This document shows positions 17,700 through 27,099 of a DNA stretch of 64,000 nucleotides, piece by piece. A program made the translations under genes and the position numbers. Below the pieces are notes generated by a model. The model ran no database searches. It was not told the origin of the DNA and was given only the letters and a program-made list of their open reading frames with translations. Every line of letters begins with the position of its first letter. Within the stretch, counting starts at the first letter, position 1. The stretch covers positions 2,114,501 to 2,178,500 of the forward strand of contig NZ_CP104209.1 of the NCBI RefSeq assembly GCF_025244765.1, written 5' to 3'. The DNA is from Empedobacter stercoris (GTDB lineage: Bacteria; Bacteroidota; Bacteroidia; Flavobacteriales; Weeksellaceae).

Positions 17700-18491
17700 A
17701 TGATCAAGAAATTAACGTATATCTTTTGCTTAGGAATACTTGCAACAGCTTGTAGCACACAGAAATTAGCAAAAGTTGAGAAAGATAATAAGACAGAAGT
17801 TGTATCCGCTTCGGCAAAAATTATTCAACAAACATTGTCTAAAAAATCGTCGTTCAAAGACTTGACGATTAAGGCAAAAGTTATAGCAGATTTGGGAGAT
17901 GCTAACGCTACGATTGCTGTAAAAAATGGACAAAAGATATGGGTTAATGCAACAAAATTTGGTTTTACAGGTGCTCGTTCATTAATTACACCAGACGGTT
18001 TCGCTGCTTATGAAAAAATCGGAGGAACGTATTACGAAGGCGATTTTACGATAGCGAATAAATTATTGAAAGTTGATTTTATCGATTATCAAAAATTACA
18101 AAATTTGATGTTAGGAAAAGTTTTCGTTGACCTAAATCCGACAGATTACACAGCAAGTTTTGCAAATAATCAATACACAATTACCTATAATAAAAATCAA
18201 GCAATTGTAGCTTCTCCAACAGAAGGAGAATATATTCAAACTTATATTTTTGACAATGGTTTTAGATTAATCGAAGCTCATTTGAAAGATCCAAAACGCA
18301 AGATGGAAGTAGATTTGACTTATAACAATTGGGTAAAAGCTGGCGCAGAGGAATTTCCGAAAAATGTTAAAATTATTATAAAAGATAAAAAAACGCGCCA
18401 AGTAGAGTTGGAATATAATAGTTTTACGTTTCAGGAAACGAACACACCGTTCTCTATTCCAGATGGGTATAAGAAAAAAGATATAAAATAA
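17700..18491 (+). CDS. DUF4292 family lipoprotein
   Basis: 263 residues with lipoprotein signal MIKKLTYIFCLGILATACS, modified Cys at residue 18. The remaining sequence fits DUF4292, a Bacteroidota family with a LolA/LolB-like predicted fold (KVIADLGDANATIAVKN, then a C-terminal FSIPDGYKKK). A role in moving lipids or lipoproteins is a fold-based guess. Its stop codon overlaps the start of the EnvC-like gene (TAATG), a strong sign of translational coupling and of a joint envelope function. Confidence 0.8.
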   Translation: MIKKLTYIFCLGILATACSTQKLAKVEKDNKTEVVSASAKIIQQTLSKKSSFKDLTIKAKVIADLGDANATIAVKNGQKIWVNATKFGFTGARSLITPDGFAAYEKIGGTYYEGDFTIANKLLKVDFIDYQKLQNLMLGKVFVDLNPTDYTASFANNQYTITYNKNQAIVASPTEGEYIQTYIFDNGFRLIEAHLKDPKRKMEVDLTYNNWVKAGAEEFPKNVKIIIKDKKTRQVELEYNSFTFQETNTPFSIPDGYKKKDIK

Positions 18492-20158
18492 TGAAGTTTG
18501 TTTTATCAACGATACTTTTAACGTTGTCATTATCAGTGTTTGCGCAAGTTCCGTACAATAAAGCGAACTTACAAAAACAGAATGCTCAACTAAAAAAAGA
18601 GATTATAAATTTAAACAAACAACTCGAGGTTAATAAGAAAAATTCGAAGTTAAATGTTGAATATGTACAGAATTTGACGAAAAAAATTCAAGTTCAATCT
18701 AAGTTAGTCAACAATTTATCAAAAGAAAAACGCTTTATCGAGGACGAAATTTATTTAACTCAATTAGAGATTAATAAGCTTTCGCGCGAGTTGGTTGAGC
18801 TTAAAAAAGAATACAAACAGGTTTTAGTTCGTGCATACAAGAATAAATCTGTCGAAAATAAATTACTTTTTGTGCTTTCTTCTAAAAGTTTAGGAGAGGC
18901 ATATCGTCGTATCAAGTATTTAGAGAAATATTCCGCTTTCCAATTGGGACAAGCCAATGAGATTATTGGTAAACAAACGGATATTCAAGCAAAAAAAGCG
19001 CAGAAAGAAAAAGCAAAAGACGAGAAAGAAAAAGTACTTTCACAACAAACTTTGTTTAGTCAAAACTTAGAAAAAGAACGATTATCTAAGGAAAAAGCTG
19101 TTGAAGAATTCCGTAAAAACGAAGGAGTAATCGCTGCAGAAATTAATGCTAAAGAAGCGCAACAACGTCAAATAGATGCTCAGATTAAAGCCATTATTGA
19201 AGAAGAAATTCGTCAAGCGAAAATTAGAGCAGAAAAAGATTTGAAAGATTGGAACGAAGCCAAGCGAGGAAATTCGATTGCATCATACAACGAATATTTG
19301 CGAGATAATCCAAAAGGTGATTATGCAAAATCTGCACGTACTGCAATTTTAAGAATTGAAAACGATGCAAAAGCATGGAATATTGCACGTTCTGCACATA
19401 CAAAACAAGCGTATCAATCTTATCTTAAACATCATCCAACAGGAAGTTTTGTTTCTACGGCTAAAACAGAAGTCGCAAAATTTGAGCAATTAGAACGTGA
19501 GGCAGAAGAAGAACGTCAACGCATTATTGCACAGCGTAAGGCAGAAGAAGAAGCTCGATTAAAAGTTCAGAAAGAAGAAGATGCCCGTAAGATTGCAGCA
19601 GCAAAAGCTGAAGCAGAGCGTAAAGCAAAGATAGAAGCAGAACAAAAAGTAGTAACTAAAGTTCCAGAAAAAGAACGTGTCGTAAAAGTAGATGCTGTAA
19701 AACCAGCAGAAACACATGCTGAACGTCCAGATTCGGAAGGAATTTCAGGAGAATTTTCATCAAACAAAGGGCGTTTACCTTGGCCTGTTGATAAAGGAAC
19801 TGTCGTAAGTCGTTTTGGTTCAAATTCGCATCCTATTTTATCTAATATTACAACCCAGAATAGTGGAGTTGATATTTCAACTTATCGTGGAGCACAAGCA
19901 CGTGCTGTTTACGAAGGAGTTGTACAAGCTGTCATGGCTGTTTCTGGAAATGGTAAATCTGTCTTAGTAAGACATGGATCTTATTATTCAGTTTATACTA
20001 ACTTATCAAGTGTAAGTGTTTCTAAAGGAGATGATGTAAAACGTGGTCAATCTTTAGGAATCATCTACACAAGTGGAGACGGAGAAACTATAATGAATTT
20101 CCAAGTTTGGAGTGGAACAACAAAACAAAATCCTGCACTTTGGGTAGCGGGAATGTAA
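18491..20158 (+). CDS. EnvC-like murein hydrolase activator (M23/LytM family) with inserted repeats
   Basis: 555 residues: signal peptide (MKFVLSTILLTLSLSVFAQ), a long coiled coil (about 20-250), two similar repeats of roughly 43 residues (about 253-340; KDWNEAKRGNSIASYNEYL and KAWNIARSAHTKQAYQSYL), a Glu/Lys/Ala-rich linker, and a C-terminal LytM domain (about 425-555). In the LytM domain the zinc-binding His of the HxxxD motif is replaced (NSGVD) and the HxH site reads YTNLS, so it is very likely catalytically inactive, as in EnvC, which activates cell-wall amidases at division. The inserted repeats are not part of usual EnvC proteins. Translationally coupled to the DUF4292 lipoprotein. Confidence 0.85.
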   Translation: MKFVLSTILLTLSLSVFAQVPYNKANLQKQNAQLKKEIINLNKQLEVNKKNSKLNVEYVQNLTKKIQVQSKLVNNLSKEKRFIEDEIYLTQLEINKLSRELVELKKEYKQVLVRAYKNKSVENKLLFVLSSKSLGEAYRRIKYLEKYSAFQLGQANEIIGKQTDIQAKKAQKEKAKDEKEKVLSQQTLFSQNLEKERLSKEKAVEEFRKNEGVIAAEINAKEAQQRQIDAQIKAIIEEEIRQAKIRAEKDLKDWNEAKRGNSIASYNEYLRDNPKGDYAKSARTAILRIENDAKAWNIARSAHTKQAYQSYLKHHPTGSFVSTAKTEVAKFEQLEREAEEERQRIIAQRKAEEEARLKVQKEEDARKIAAAKAEAERKAKIEAEQKVVTKVPEKERVVKVDAVKPAETHAERPDSEGISGEFSSNKGRLPWPVDKGTVVSRFGSNSHPILSNITTQNSGVDISTYRGAQARAVYEGVVQAVMAVSGNGKSVLVRHGSYYSVYTNLSSVSVSKGDDVKRGQSLGIIYTSGDGETIMNFQVWSGTTKQNPALWVAGM

Positions 20159-20169
20159 TAAATAAATTA

Positions 20170-20177
20170 TATATTTG
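20170..20177 (+). promoter_or_regulatory. -7 promoter box (TATATTTG) of tatA
   Basis: TATATTTG, a full match to TAnnTTTG, lies 18 nt before the tatA ATG, so tatA can be transcribed independently of the EnvC-like gene upstream. Confidence 0.55.
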
Positions 20178-20195
20178 CATTAAAATCAATTCAAT

Positions 20196-20375
20196 ATGGG
20201 AATGTTAGGAGGTAAAGAGTGGATAGTAATTCTATTGTTTGTATTACTATTATTCGGGGGTAAAAAAATTCCTGAATTAATGCGCGGTTTAGGTTCTGGA
20301 TTAAATGAATTTAAAAAAGCAACTCGCGAAGATAACAAGCCAGAAGACACAACTTCTGAAAAGAAAGAAAATTAA
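20196..20375 (+). CDS. tatA: Twin-arginine translocase subunit TatA/TatE
   Basis: A 59-codon gene starting [20 protein letters not shown], followed by [13 protein letters not shown] and an amphipathic helix ([10 protein letters not shown]) and an acidic/Lys-rich tail. One short membrane helix, the FGGKKIPEL hinge and the amphipathic helix are the hallmarks of TatA, which polymerises to form the pore that exports folded proteins with RR signal peptides. Hinge Phe-Gly is present (LFGG). tatC is not in the window. A protein with a plausible Tat signal is encoded at 34595-35587. Confidence 0.93.
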   Translation: MGMLGGKEWIVILLFVLLLFGGKKIPELMRGLGSGLNEFKKATREDNKPEDTTSEKKEN

Positions 20376-20396
20376 ATTATCTTTTTAATTAAATAA

Positions 20397-20436
20397 AAAG
20401 GCATTGTAGTTGAACAATTTTGATTACAATGCTTTT
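20397..20436 (+). terminator. Terminator between tatA and DUF4254 gene
   Basis: AAAGGCATTGTA and TACAATGCTTTT pair over 12 bp (one G-T) around a 16-nt loop and end in a T run. It ends 22 nt before the next start codon, and no -7 box is evident in between. Confidence 0.65.
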
Positions 20437-20458
20437 ATTTTATAAACACATACAAAAC

Positions 20459-21070
20459 ATGAAATTTACAGATAAAGCTTGGTCAATTTTTAATCAAAGT
20501 ATTAATGATTATCACCAATACGATGATGTAAATCGTCAAATCGAGAATCCATATAGCGAGGAAGATTTAATCGCTCACTTATTGTACAAAAAGAATTGGA
20601 TTGATACCGTTCAGTGGCATTTAGAAGACATTATTCGTAACCCTGAAATTGATCCAGTTGAAGCATTAAGCTTAAAACGTTGGATTGATAAATCAAACCA
20701 AGAGCGTACGGACATGGTAGAATATGTGGATAGCTGGTTTTTACAACAATACGCAGATGTAGATGTAAAAGCAGATGCTACATACAACACAGAGTCTCCT
20801 GCTTGGGCAGTCGATCGTTTCTCGATTTTATCGCTAAAAGTGTATCACATGAAGCAAGAAGCAGAACGTGAAGATGCTACAGCTGAACACAGAGCTGCTT
20901 GTCAAGCTAAATTGGATGTTTTGAACCAACAACATCATGATTTATCAACTGCGATAGAAGAATTATTGGCTGATTTTGCTGCTGGAAAAAAATACATGAA
21001 AGTGTACAAACAAATGAAAATGTATAATGACGAGGACTTGAATCCTGTTCTTTATGCAAATAAAAAATAG
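20459..21070 (+). CDS. DUF4254 domain protein
   Basis: 203 residues, all-helical, soluble, with the family-typical stretch SPAWAVDRFSILSLKVYHM near residue 115. DUF4254 is a Bacteroidota family without established function. The ATG at 20459 is used because the upstream in-frame TTG (20420) falls within the tatA terminator. It stands between tatA and an M1 peptidase, both of which have their own signals, so context gives no firm hint. Confidence 0.8.
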   Translation: MKFTDKAWSIFNQSINDYHQYDDVNRQIENPYSEEDLIAHLLYKKNWIDTVQWHLEDIIRNPEIDPVEALSLKRWIDKSNQERTDMVEYVDSWFLQQYADVDVKADATYNTESPAWAVDRFSILSLKVYHMKQEAEREDATAEHRAACQAKLDVLNQQHHDLSTAIEELLADFAAGKKYMKVYKQMKMYNDEDLNPVLYANKK

Positions 21071-21092
21071 ATTTCACTTTTAGCTGAAATAC

Positions 21093-21128
21093 AAAAACTC
21101 ATTTTTTTTTTAAGATGAGTTTTTTTTT
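21093..21128 (+). terminator. Terminator after DUF4254 gene
   Basis: AAAAACTCAT and ATGAGTTTTT form a stem, followed by a T run to 21128. Confidence 0.75.
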
Positions 21129-21195
21129 ACCCAAAACTTATTCGGTGAATCTAAAAAATAAAAAGTATTTTTATAGTTACTGTAAAATTAAACAC

Positions 21196-23397
21196 ATGAG
21201 AAAAAATTATTTTAAACCTTTTATTTTAGGTTTGAGTTTCTTTTCAGTTTCAGTTTTTGGTCAACAAGAGAAACCAAAATACGATTACCAAGAAGCTTTC
21301 AAACCTTTTTTTTATCAAAATAACGCAACAGAAACTCGTTCGGCAAGTGGAAAACCAGGTCATAATTATTGGCAAAATCGCGCGGATTATAACTTGAATG
21401 TAAGTTTGAACGAAGAAAAAAATGAAATATCCGGAACTTCGGAGATTACGTATACTAATAATAGTTTTGATGATTTAGATTTTTTGTGGTTACAATTGGA
21501 TCAAAATTTATTCAAAACAGACTCTCGTGGAAGTGCATTAGTACCTATTTCGGGAAGCCGATACGGTGATGCTACTTCTCAGTTTGAAGGTGGTTATAAA
21601 ATCAAATCTGTACAAATAGACGGAAAGGAAGCAAACTATACCATTTCTGATACACGCATGCAAATCGACTTGGTGAATCACTTGAAAGCAAGAGGTGGTA
21701 AAACCAAAATAAAAGTAGAGTATTCGTTTGTTTCACCAGATTATGGCGCAGATCGAATGGGTGTTGAATCAACTAAAAATGGTAAAATTTTTACAATGGC
21801 TCAATGGTTTCCTCGCATGGCTGTTTACGATGATATCATGGGATGGAACACATTACCCTATTTAGGGCCTGGAGAATTCTATTTGGAATATGGAGATGTA
21901 ACTGCAAATATTACAGTGCCTTCTACGCATTATGTTGTAGGATCTGGTGAATTATTGAATCAAAATGAAGTGTATTCGAAAGAAGAAGTCAATAGATGGA
22001 CGAAAGCCAAATCAAGTGATAAAACAGTTATTATTCGTTCGGCTGAAGAAGTGAATAAAGCTTCAAAAACAGCGAAAGGAACAAAAACATGGAAGTTTAA
22101 AATTCAGAATACACGCGATTTTGCATGGGCTTCATCAGCTTCTTTTATTGTAGATGCAGCCAAAATAGACCTTCCAAGTGGTCAAAAATCATTGGCTATT
22201 TCGGCTTATCCTGTAGAAAGTGATGGCGAAGCAGCTTGGGGAAGATCAACAGAATATACAAAAGCATCCATTGAGCATTATTCGAAACAATGGTCAGAAT
22301 ATCCTTATCCAGCGGCTACAAATGTGGCAGGAAATGAGGGCGGAATGGAATATCCGGGAATTGTATTTTGCCACATGAACTCGAAAGGAGAAAGCCTTTG
22401 GGGTGTTACAGATCACGAATTTGGACACATTTGGTTTCCAATGATTGTAGGTTCTAATGAACGCGTTCATGGTTGGATGGACGAAGGTTTCAATACGTTT
22501 ATTAATGATATTTCAACAAAAAATTTTAACAACGGAGAGTACTATAAAAAACAATCGTTGCAACGAATGGGAGGGTTTTTATTTGGCGAAAACTTAGAAC
22601 CTGTTACCACACAACCAGATAATATGCGCGAACGTAATATTGGAACGTTGTTGTATTACAAACCTGGAATTGGAATGAGAATTTTGCGTGAAACGATTTT
22701 AGGAGAAGAAAGATTTGATAAAGCTTTGCGTCAATACATTAAATATTGGGCGTTTAAACATCCAACGCCAGAGGATTTTTTCCGTACGATGGAAAATGTT
22801 TCGGGAGAAGAATTATCGTGGTTTTGGAGAGGTTGGTTCTTGAATAAATGGACAATTGATCAAGGAATTAACAGTGCAAAATATGTAGATGGGGATTATA
22901 AAAAAGGCTTGATTTTAAAAGTCGAAAACTTTGGTCAATTACCAATGCCAACAACTATTCAAGTCAATTTTAAAGATGGAACTTCGCAAGAAGTAAAACT
23001 ACCAATCGAAGTTTGGAAGCGTAATACAGAATGGACATTCAAAGTGCCTTCTACAAAAGAAGTGACAACTGTACAACTTGATCCAAAAGGTGCCTTACCT
23101 GATACAGATCTTAAGAATAACACATTCAATATGGCTGATGCAAAACCTATTGAAAAGATTAATACAAAAGATTACGAAGGAACATATACGAATAAGGAAA
23201 TAGACGCATCTTTTTTATTGATTTCGGAAAATAGTAAGTTGAGTTTAACATTTGTTGGTCAAAATATTCCGTTAGAATATTTAGGAGATAATAAATTTAA
23301 TAACGAACAAGCAGGAGTTGAATTGATTTTTGCGAAAGATAAAAAATCATTCACCTTAGAAGAAGGTGGTCAAAAATTTGAGTTTACAAAAAAGTAA
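21196..23397 (+). CDS. Secreted M1 family metallopeptidase
   Basis: Signal peptide ending near SVSVFGQQ, then a gluzincin aminopeptidase-type domain. The zinc site is HEFGH (His407, Glu408, His411) with the third ligand Glu430 in MDEGFNTF, exactly 18 residues after the second His; the exopeptidase-type loop appears as EGGMEYPG rather than the classical GAMEN. 733 residues from the ATG at 21196. The longer frame from 21115 would put the signal peptide internally and is rejected. It probably trims peptides in the periplasm or outside, together with the two S9 peptidases nearby. Single-gene unit with its own terminator. Confidence 0.92.
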   Translation: MRKNYFKPFILGLSFFSVSVFGQQEKPKYDYQEAFKPFFYQNNATETRSASGKPGHNYWQNRADYNLNVSLNEEKNEISGTSEITYTNNSFDDLDFLWLQLDQNLFKTDSRGSALVPISGSRYGDATSQFEGGYKIKSVQIDGKEANYTISDTRMQIDLVNHLKARGGKTKIKVEYSFVSPDYGADRMGVESTKNGKIFTMAQWFPRMAVYDDIMGWNTLPYLGPGEFYLEYGDVTANITVPSTHYVVGSGELLNQNEVYSKEEVNRWTKAKSSDKTVIIRSAEEVNKASKTAKGTKTWKFKIQNTRDFAWASSASFIVDAAKIDLPSGQKSLAISAYPVESDGEAAWGRSTEYTKASIEHYSKQWSEYPYPAATNVAGNEGGMEYPGIVFCHMNSKGESLWGVTDHEFGHIWFPMIVGSNERVHGWMDEGFNTFINDISTKNFNNGEYYKKQSLQRMGGFLFGENLEPVTTQPDNMRERNIGTLLYYKPGIGMRILRETILGEERFDKALRQYIKYWAFKHPTPEDFFRTMENVSGEELSWFWRGWFLNKWTIDQGINSAKYVDGDYKKGLILKVENFGQLPMPTTIQVNFKDGTSQEVKLPIEVWKRNTEWTFKVPSTKEVTTVQLDPKGALPDTDLKNNTFNMADAKPIEKINTKDYEGTYTNKEIDASFLLISENSKLSLTFVGQNIPLEYLGDNKFNNEQAGVELIFAKDKKSFTLEEGGQKFEFTKK

Positions 23398-23429
23398 AAT
23401 TGTTTAAGTGACAAAAAATAATAAAACTA

Positions 23430-23457
23430 AAAAACCACTTCGCAAGAAGTGGTTTTT
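23430..23457. terminator. Bidirectional terminator between M1 and S9 peptidase genes
   Basis: AAAAACCACTTC and GAAGTGGTTTTT form a 12-bp stem with loop GCAA; A and T tracts on both sides let it act for the two converging genes. Confidence 0.85.
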
Positions 23458-23467
23458 AGTTTTGAAA

Positions 23468-25606
23468 TTATTTTGTTGTTGTACTTTCAGGTTTTAAATA
23501 CAAATCGAAGTAATCTGTAATTTTTTGCATTAAATGTACACGATCTTTTCCACGAACATTATGCTCATGTCCAGGATAAATAAAGTAATCCATTTGAACA
23601 CCATTCTTAACAGCTTCACGAACAAAATCAACCGAATGTTGCCAAACGACAACTGGATCTTGTGCTCCGTGAATCATTAATAATTTACCTTTCAAATCTT
23701 TTGTACGATTAATTAAATTTGATGTTTTGTAACCTTCTGGGTTATCTTGTGGCGATTCCATGTAACGTTCTGTGTACATAATTTCGTATTGTGTCCAATC
23801 TAAAACAGGTCCACCAGCAACGCCAACTTTGAAAACGTCAGGTTTACGTAACATAAAGGATGTTGTCATAAATCCACCATAAGACCACCCATGAATTCCC
23901 ATACGATCTGCATCTACGAAAGGCAATGTTTTTAAGAAATCTACACCTTTCATTTGGTCATTCATTTCAGTTGTTCCTACATTTCCGTGAATCGCTTGCT
24001 CAAATTTTAACCCTCTATTTGCCGATCCACGTCCGTCCATTGTAAACACAACGTAGCCTTTTTCTGCTAAATGATCGTACCAAAGATTTCCTGTTGCAGG
24101 AAAACGATTGGTGATTAATTGTGCGTGAGGACCATTGTATAAATAAACGATAACTGGATATTTCTTCGATTGATCAAAGTTGGTTGGATAAATTAATTTT
24201 CCATACAAATCTGTTCCATCATCTGCTTTTAACGTTATATTTTCAACTTTTGCCGTATTGTAATTTGCTAAAGGATTTTGAGCAGTTAAAATATTTTGTT
24301 TTAACTTTCCATTTGCTGCAATTACATCAATTTTACGAGGCGTGTTATCATTGCTCCAGTTATCCACAATATATTCACCGTTCGATGAAACTGAAACATT
24401 ATGTGTTCCTGCATCTGTAGTGATTTTACGTAATTTGCCATTCTCCCAATTTACCGCATATAACTGACGTTCTTTTGGAGAATCTTTTGTCGTCATGACT
24501 AACAACTCTTTTTTCTTTGCATTTTCACCAACAAGATCTGTTACAATCCAATCGCCCTTTGTAATTTGGTTCAATAATTTTCCATCTGTATTGAAACGGT
24601 ATAAATGCATAAAACCATCACGTTGCGACCACCAAATAAATTCGTTTGATTTTCCTGGAATAAAATGCAATTCATTTTGAGGTTCTACATATTTTGCATC
24701 ATCTTCCTTGAATAATATTTTAATCAATTTCCCTGAAATAGCATCATATTGATTCAATTCCATGTGTTTTTGATTACGAGAAAGTAAAGCAATATAAATA
24801 TGTTTTTCGTCTGGTGACCAAGTAACAGAAGTTAAATAATGGTCAACTTCTGGTTGAGTTTCTAAGAAAATCGTTTTTTGTGTTGATGGATTATAAACTC
24901 CTAATGTAACGATGTGATTTTTTGTTCCAGCAAACGGATATTTGATGTTTTTGTTTACTGCAGGTTGTACCGACCAATCGATTATTGGATAATCAGTTAC
25001 CACCGTTTGATCCATTTTGTAAAATGCAACTAAATTTCCTTTTGGAGAAATGAAAATTCCTTTGTGAATTCCGAATTCATTTTGGTGAACCGATTTCCCA
25101 TTCACAATTTCATATTTCCCATCATTCGTTACTTGATGTGTTTTTCCAGCTTTATCTACAAAAAATAAATTATTATCAATCACATACCCAACTTGATTAT
25201 TTATTGCGTCAAATTCTACATTTTCTGCATTATCTGGTAATTTCAACCAATCAGCTTGCTGACCAGCAGTTGTAATTGTTTTGTAACCTGTTTTTGTAGA
25301 AAAATAAGCTTGTTTATCATTGATCCAATTTAAAGAAGGAATTCTTTTATTCTCAAACTGAGAACTTCTAAAAATCGTATCTGTTTTAAGAGAAGGAACT
25401 TCTTTTTTGATTAAAGCTTCTCCGTATGATGTTTTTACATTTTGCGTAAATGCATTCTGATTTGGAATCCATTGTACTTGATTTAGATTCTCGATACGTA
25501 AATTCGTCGATAATCCAAGTACAGCATCTTCCATTGATATGTTTTTTTTCTGTGCAAGTAAACTCGCGCTTAGAAAAAGTGTACTTAATAAAATTGTTTT
25601 TTTCAT
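23468..25606 (-). CDS. Secreted S9 family peptidase, dipeptidyl peptidase IV type
   Basis: Signal peptide MKKTILLSTLFLSASLLAQ, then the DPP IV N-terminal beta-propeller (about 60-460) and the alpha/beta hydrolase domain. Catalytic triad: Ser575 in GWSYGG, Asp650 in GAQDPVVV and His682 in YPGHEHNVRG. 712 residues, usual for DPP IV-like enzymes of Bacteroidota, which cleave X-Pro or X-Ala dipeptides from protein N-termini in the periplasm. It is the second gene after the ArsC-like gene (8-bp gap) and probably shares its promoter. Confidence 0.94.
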   Translation of the reverse strand: MKKTILLSTLFLSASLLAQKKNISMEDAVLGLSTNLRIENLNQVQWIPNQNAFTQNVKTSYGEALIKKEVPSLKTDTIFRSSQFENKRIPSLNWINDKQAYFSTKTGYKTITTAGQQADWLKLPDNAENVEFDAINNQVGYVIDNNLFFVDKAGKTHQVTNDGKYEIVNGKSVHQNEFGIHKGIFISPKGNLVAFYKMDQTVVTDYPIIDWSVQPAVNKNIKYPFAGTKNHIVTLGVYNPSTQKTIFLETQPEVDHYLTSVTWSPDEKHIYIALLSRNQKHMELNQYDAISGKLIKILFKEDDAKYVEPQNELHFIPGKSNEFIWWSQRDGFMHLYRFNTDGKLLNQITKGDWIVTDLVGENAKKKELLVMTTKDSPKERQLYAVNWENGKLRKITTDAGTHNVSVSSNGEYIVDNWSNDNTPRKIDVIAANGKLKQNILTAQNPLANYNTAKVENITLKADDGTDLYGKLIYPTNFDQSKKYPVIVYLYNGPHAQLITNRFPATGNLWYDHLAEKGYVVFTMDGRGSANRGLKFEQAIHGNVGTTEMNDQMKGVDFLKTLPFVDADRMGIHGWSYGGFMTTSFMLRKPDVFKVGVAGGPVLDWTQYEIMYTERYMESPQDNPEGYKTSNLINRTKDLKGKLLMIHGAQDPVVVWQHSVDFVREAVKNGVQMDYFIYPGHEHNVRGKDRVHLMQKITDYFDLYLKPESTTTK

Positions 25607-25614
25607 GTGTGAAT

Positions 25615-25962
25615 CTATTTTAGATATTGCCCAAGGGCTTCTAAGTTTTTCTTTTCGTTTCCAACAAAAATTTTATCTCCGTCAACCACGACAGGTCTTT
25701 TTAGGAAAGTATAATCTGTCAAAATATAATTTTTGATTTCATCTTCAGTTAAGACTTTATCCTTCAGTCCTAATTTTTTATAATTCTGTGCACGACGAGA
25801 AAAAAGAGCTTCATAACTTCCTGCTAAATCTTTCATTTCAGCTAATTCTTCTTCAGTTATTGCAGTTGATTTTATTTCATGCAAATCAAAACCTGTAAAA
25901 TCTAATTCTTTCATGATTCGTTTACATGTATCACATGTTTTCAAAAAAAATACTTTTTTCAT
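25615..25962 (-). CDS. ArsC/Spx family thioredoxin-fold protein
   Basis: 115 residues with the N-terminal redox motif CDTC in KTCDTCKRIMKEL, then the ArsC-type continuation (LFSRRAQNYKKLGL, LKRPVVVDGDKIFVG). These features fit the ArsC/Spx/YffB thioredoxin-like family. Arsenate reduction cannot be claimed, since no other ars genes are near; many members are of unknown redox role. The ATG at 25962 is chosen over an upstream TTG. It is followed after 8 bp by the DPP IV-like gene. Confidence 0.82.
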   Translation of the reverse strand: MKKVFFLKTCDTCKRIMKELDFTGFDLHEIKSTAITEEELAEMKDLAGSYEALFSRRAQNYKKLGLKDKVLTEDEIKNYILTDYTFLKRPVVVDGDKIFVGNEKKNLEALGQYLK

Positions 25963-26058
25963 AGTCAAAATTCCTTTGGAATTGTAAATATAAATAAGTT
26001 TCGGCTTATGTCAATCATAAAGTGTTTATGCAAAAGTGTTTTCAAATTGATAAAAAAC

Positions 26059-26066
26059 TATCTTTG
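26059..26066 (+). promoter_or_regulatory. -7 promoter box (TATCTTTG) directly before rluF, leaderless configuration
   Basis: TATCTTTG ends only 5 nt before the ATG at 26072. With the usual box-to-start distance in Bacteroidota, transcription would begin at or next to the start codon. Confidence 0.6.
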
Positions 26067-26071
26067 CAAAT

Positions 26072-26986
26072 ATGGAGGAGTCTAATTATTTTCGATTAAA
26101 TAAATACATTAGTGACAGCGGTTTTTGTTCGCGCCGCGAAGCAGACGATTACATAGAAAATCGTTTGGTACAAATTAATGGACGAATTGCTAAAATTGGG
26201 CAATTTGTAAGACTTGGCGATCATGTTACTGTAAAAGGAATAGAGATTGAGCCGAAAGAAAAAGAACATGCAGTTTATATTTTGTTGAACAAACCTGTGG
26301 GCGTTACGTGTACGACAGATCCAACAGATCCAGATAATATTGTCGACTTTTTATCTTTTGGTGAACGTATTTTTCCAATTGGTCGTTTAGATAAAGATTC
26401 GCAAGGATTAATCCTATTAACAAGTGATGGAGACATTGTGAATAAGATTTTACGTGCTGGAAATAATCACGAAAAAGAATATATTGTTACCGTTGATAGA
26501 GCGATTACAGATGAGTTTTGCGAAAGAATGTCAAAAGGAGTTCCAATTCTTAATCAGGTTACAAAAAAGTGTAAGATAGAGAAGATAAGTACAAATGTTT
26601 TTAAAATTACATTAGTGCAAGGACTTAATCGTCAGATTCGTCGTATGTGCGAGTATTTTGGGTATTCGGTGAAAAAGTTAGAACGTGTTCGAATTATGAA
26701 CTTAACGTTGAATGTTCCGCTTGGTCAATACCGAGATTTAACATCAGAAGAATTAGCAGAATTAAATCGATTAACAGCCGACTCTGAAAAACATGCTGAA
26801 AAAACTCAACAGCAAAAGTCAAAGAAATCATCTGCGAAGAAAACCAAAGAAATTTCACCAGATTTTAAAGATTCGAAAGGAAAATCAATCAAAAAACCAG
26901 CAAAAAAACCAACAACGCAAGCAAGAGTTGGAAAAAGTAAACCGCCAACGAATACCAAAGGAGGAAAATTTGGAAAAAGAAGATAA
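26072..26986 (+). CDS. rluF: 23S rRNA pseudouridine synthase, RluF type
   Basis: Isomerises a uridine in 23S rRNA (U2604 in E. coli). An S4 RNA-binding domain comes first ([20 protein letters not shown]), followed by the catalytic domain with the Asp-containing motif [13 protein letters not shown] and RluF-typical stretches ([34 protein letters not shown]). After about residue 235 a Lys/Ser/Pro-rich tail of some 70 residues probably adds unspecific RNA affinity. The -7 box lies immediately ahead of the ATG, suggesting a leaderless mRNA. Confidence 0.93.
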   Translation: MEESNYFRLNKYISDSGFCSRREADDYIENRLVQINGRIAKIGQFVRLGDHVTVKGIEIEPKEKEHAVYILLNKPVGVTCTTDPTDPDNIVDFLSFGERIFPIGRLDKDSQGLILLTSDGDIVNKILRAGNNHEKEYIVTVDRAITDEFCERMSKGVPILNQVTKKCKIEKISTNVFKITLVQGLNRQIRRMCEYFGYSVKKLERVRIMNLTLNVPLGQYRDLTSEELAELNRLTADSEKHAEKTQQQKSKKSSAKKTKEISPDFKDSKGKSIKKPAKKPTTQARVGKSKPPTNTKGGKFGKRR

Positions 26987-26993
26987 ATACTAA

Positions 26994-27028
26994 AGACGAT
27001 TCATCATAAGGTGAGTTGTCTTTTTTTA
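26994..27028 (+). terminator. Terminator after rluF
   Basis: AGACGATTCA and TGAGTTGTCT pair over 10 bp (two G-T pairs), followed by a run of T. Confidence 0.7.
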
Positions 27029-27099
27029 TAGATAATTAATTTCTTTACTTAAGATTTACAAAGTTTCAATATCTTTATGATGTAAAATCTTAAAAACAC

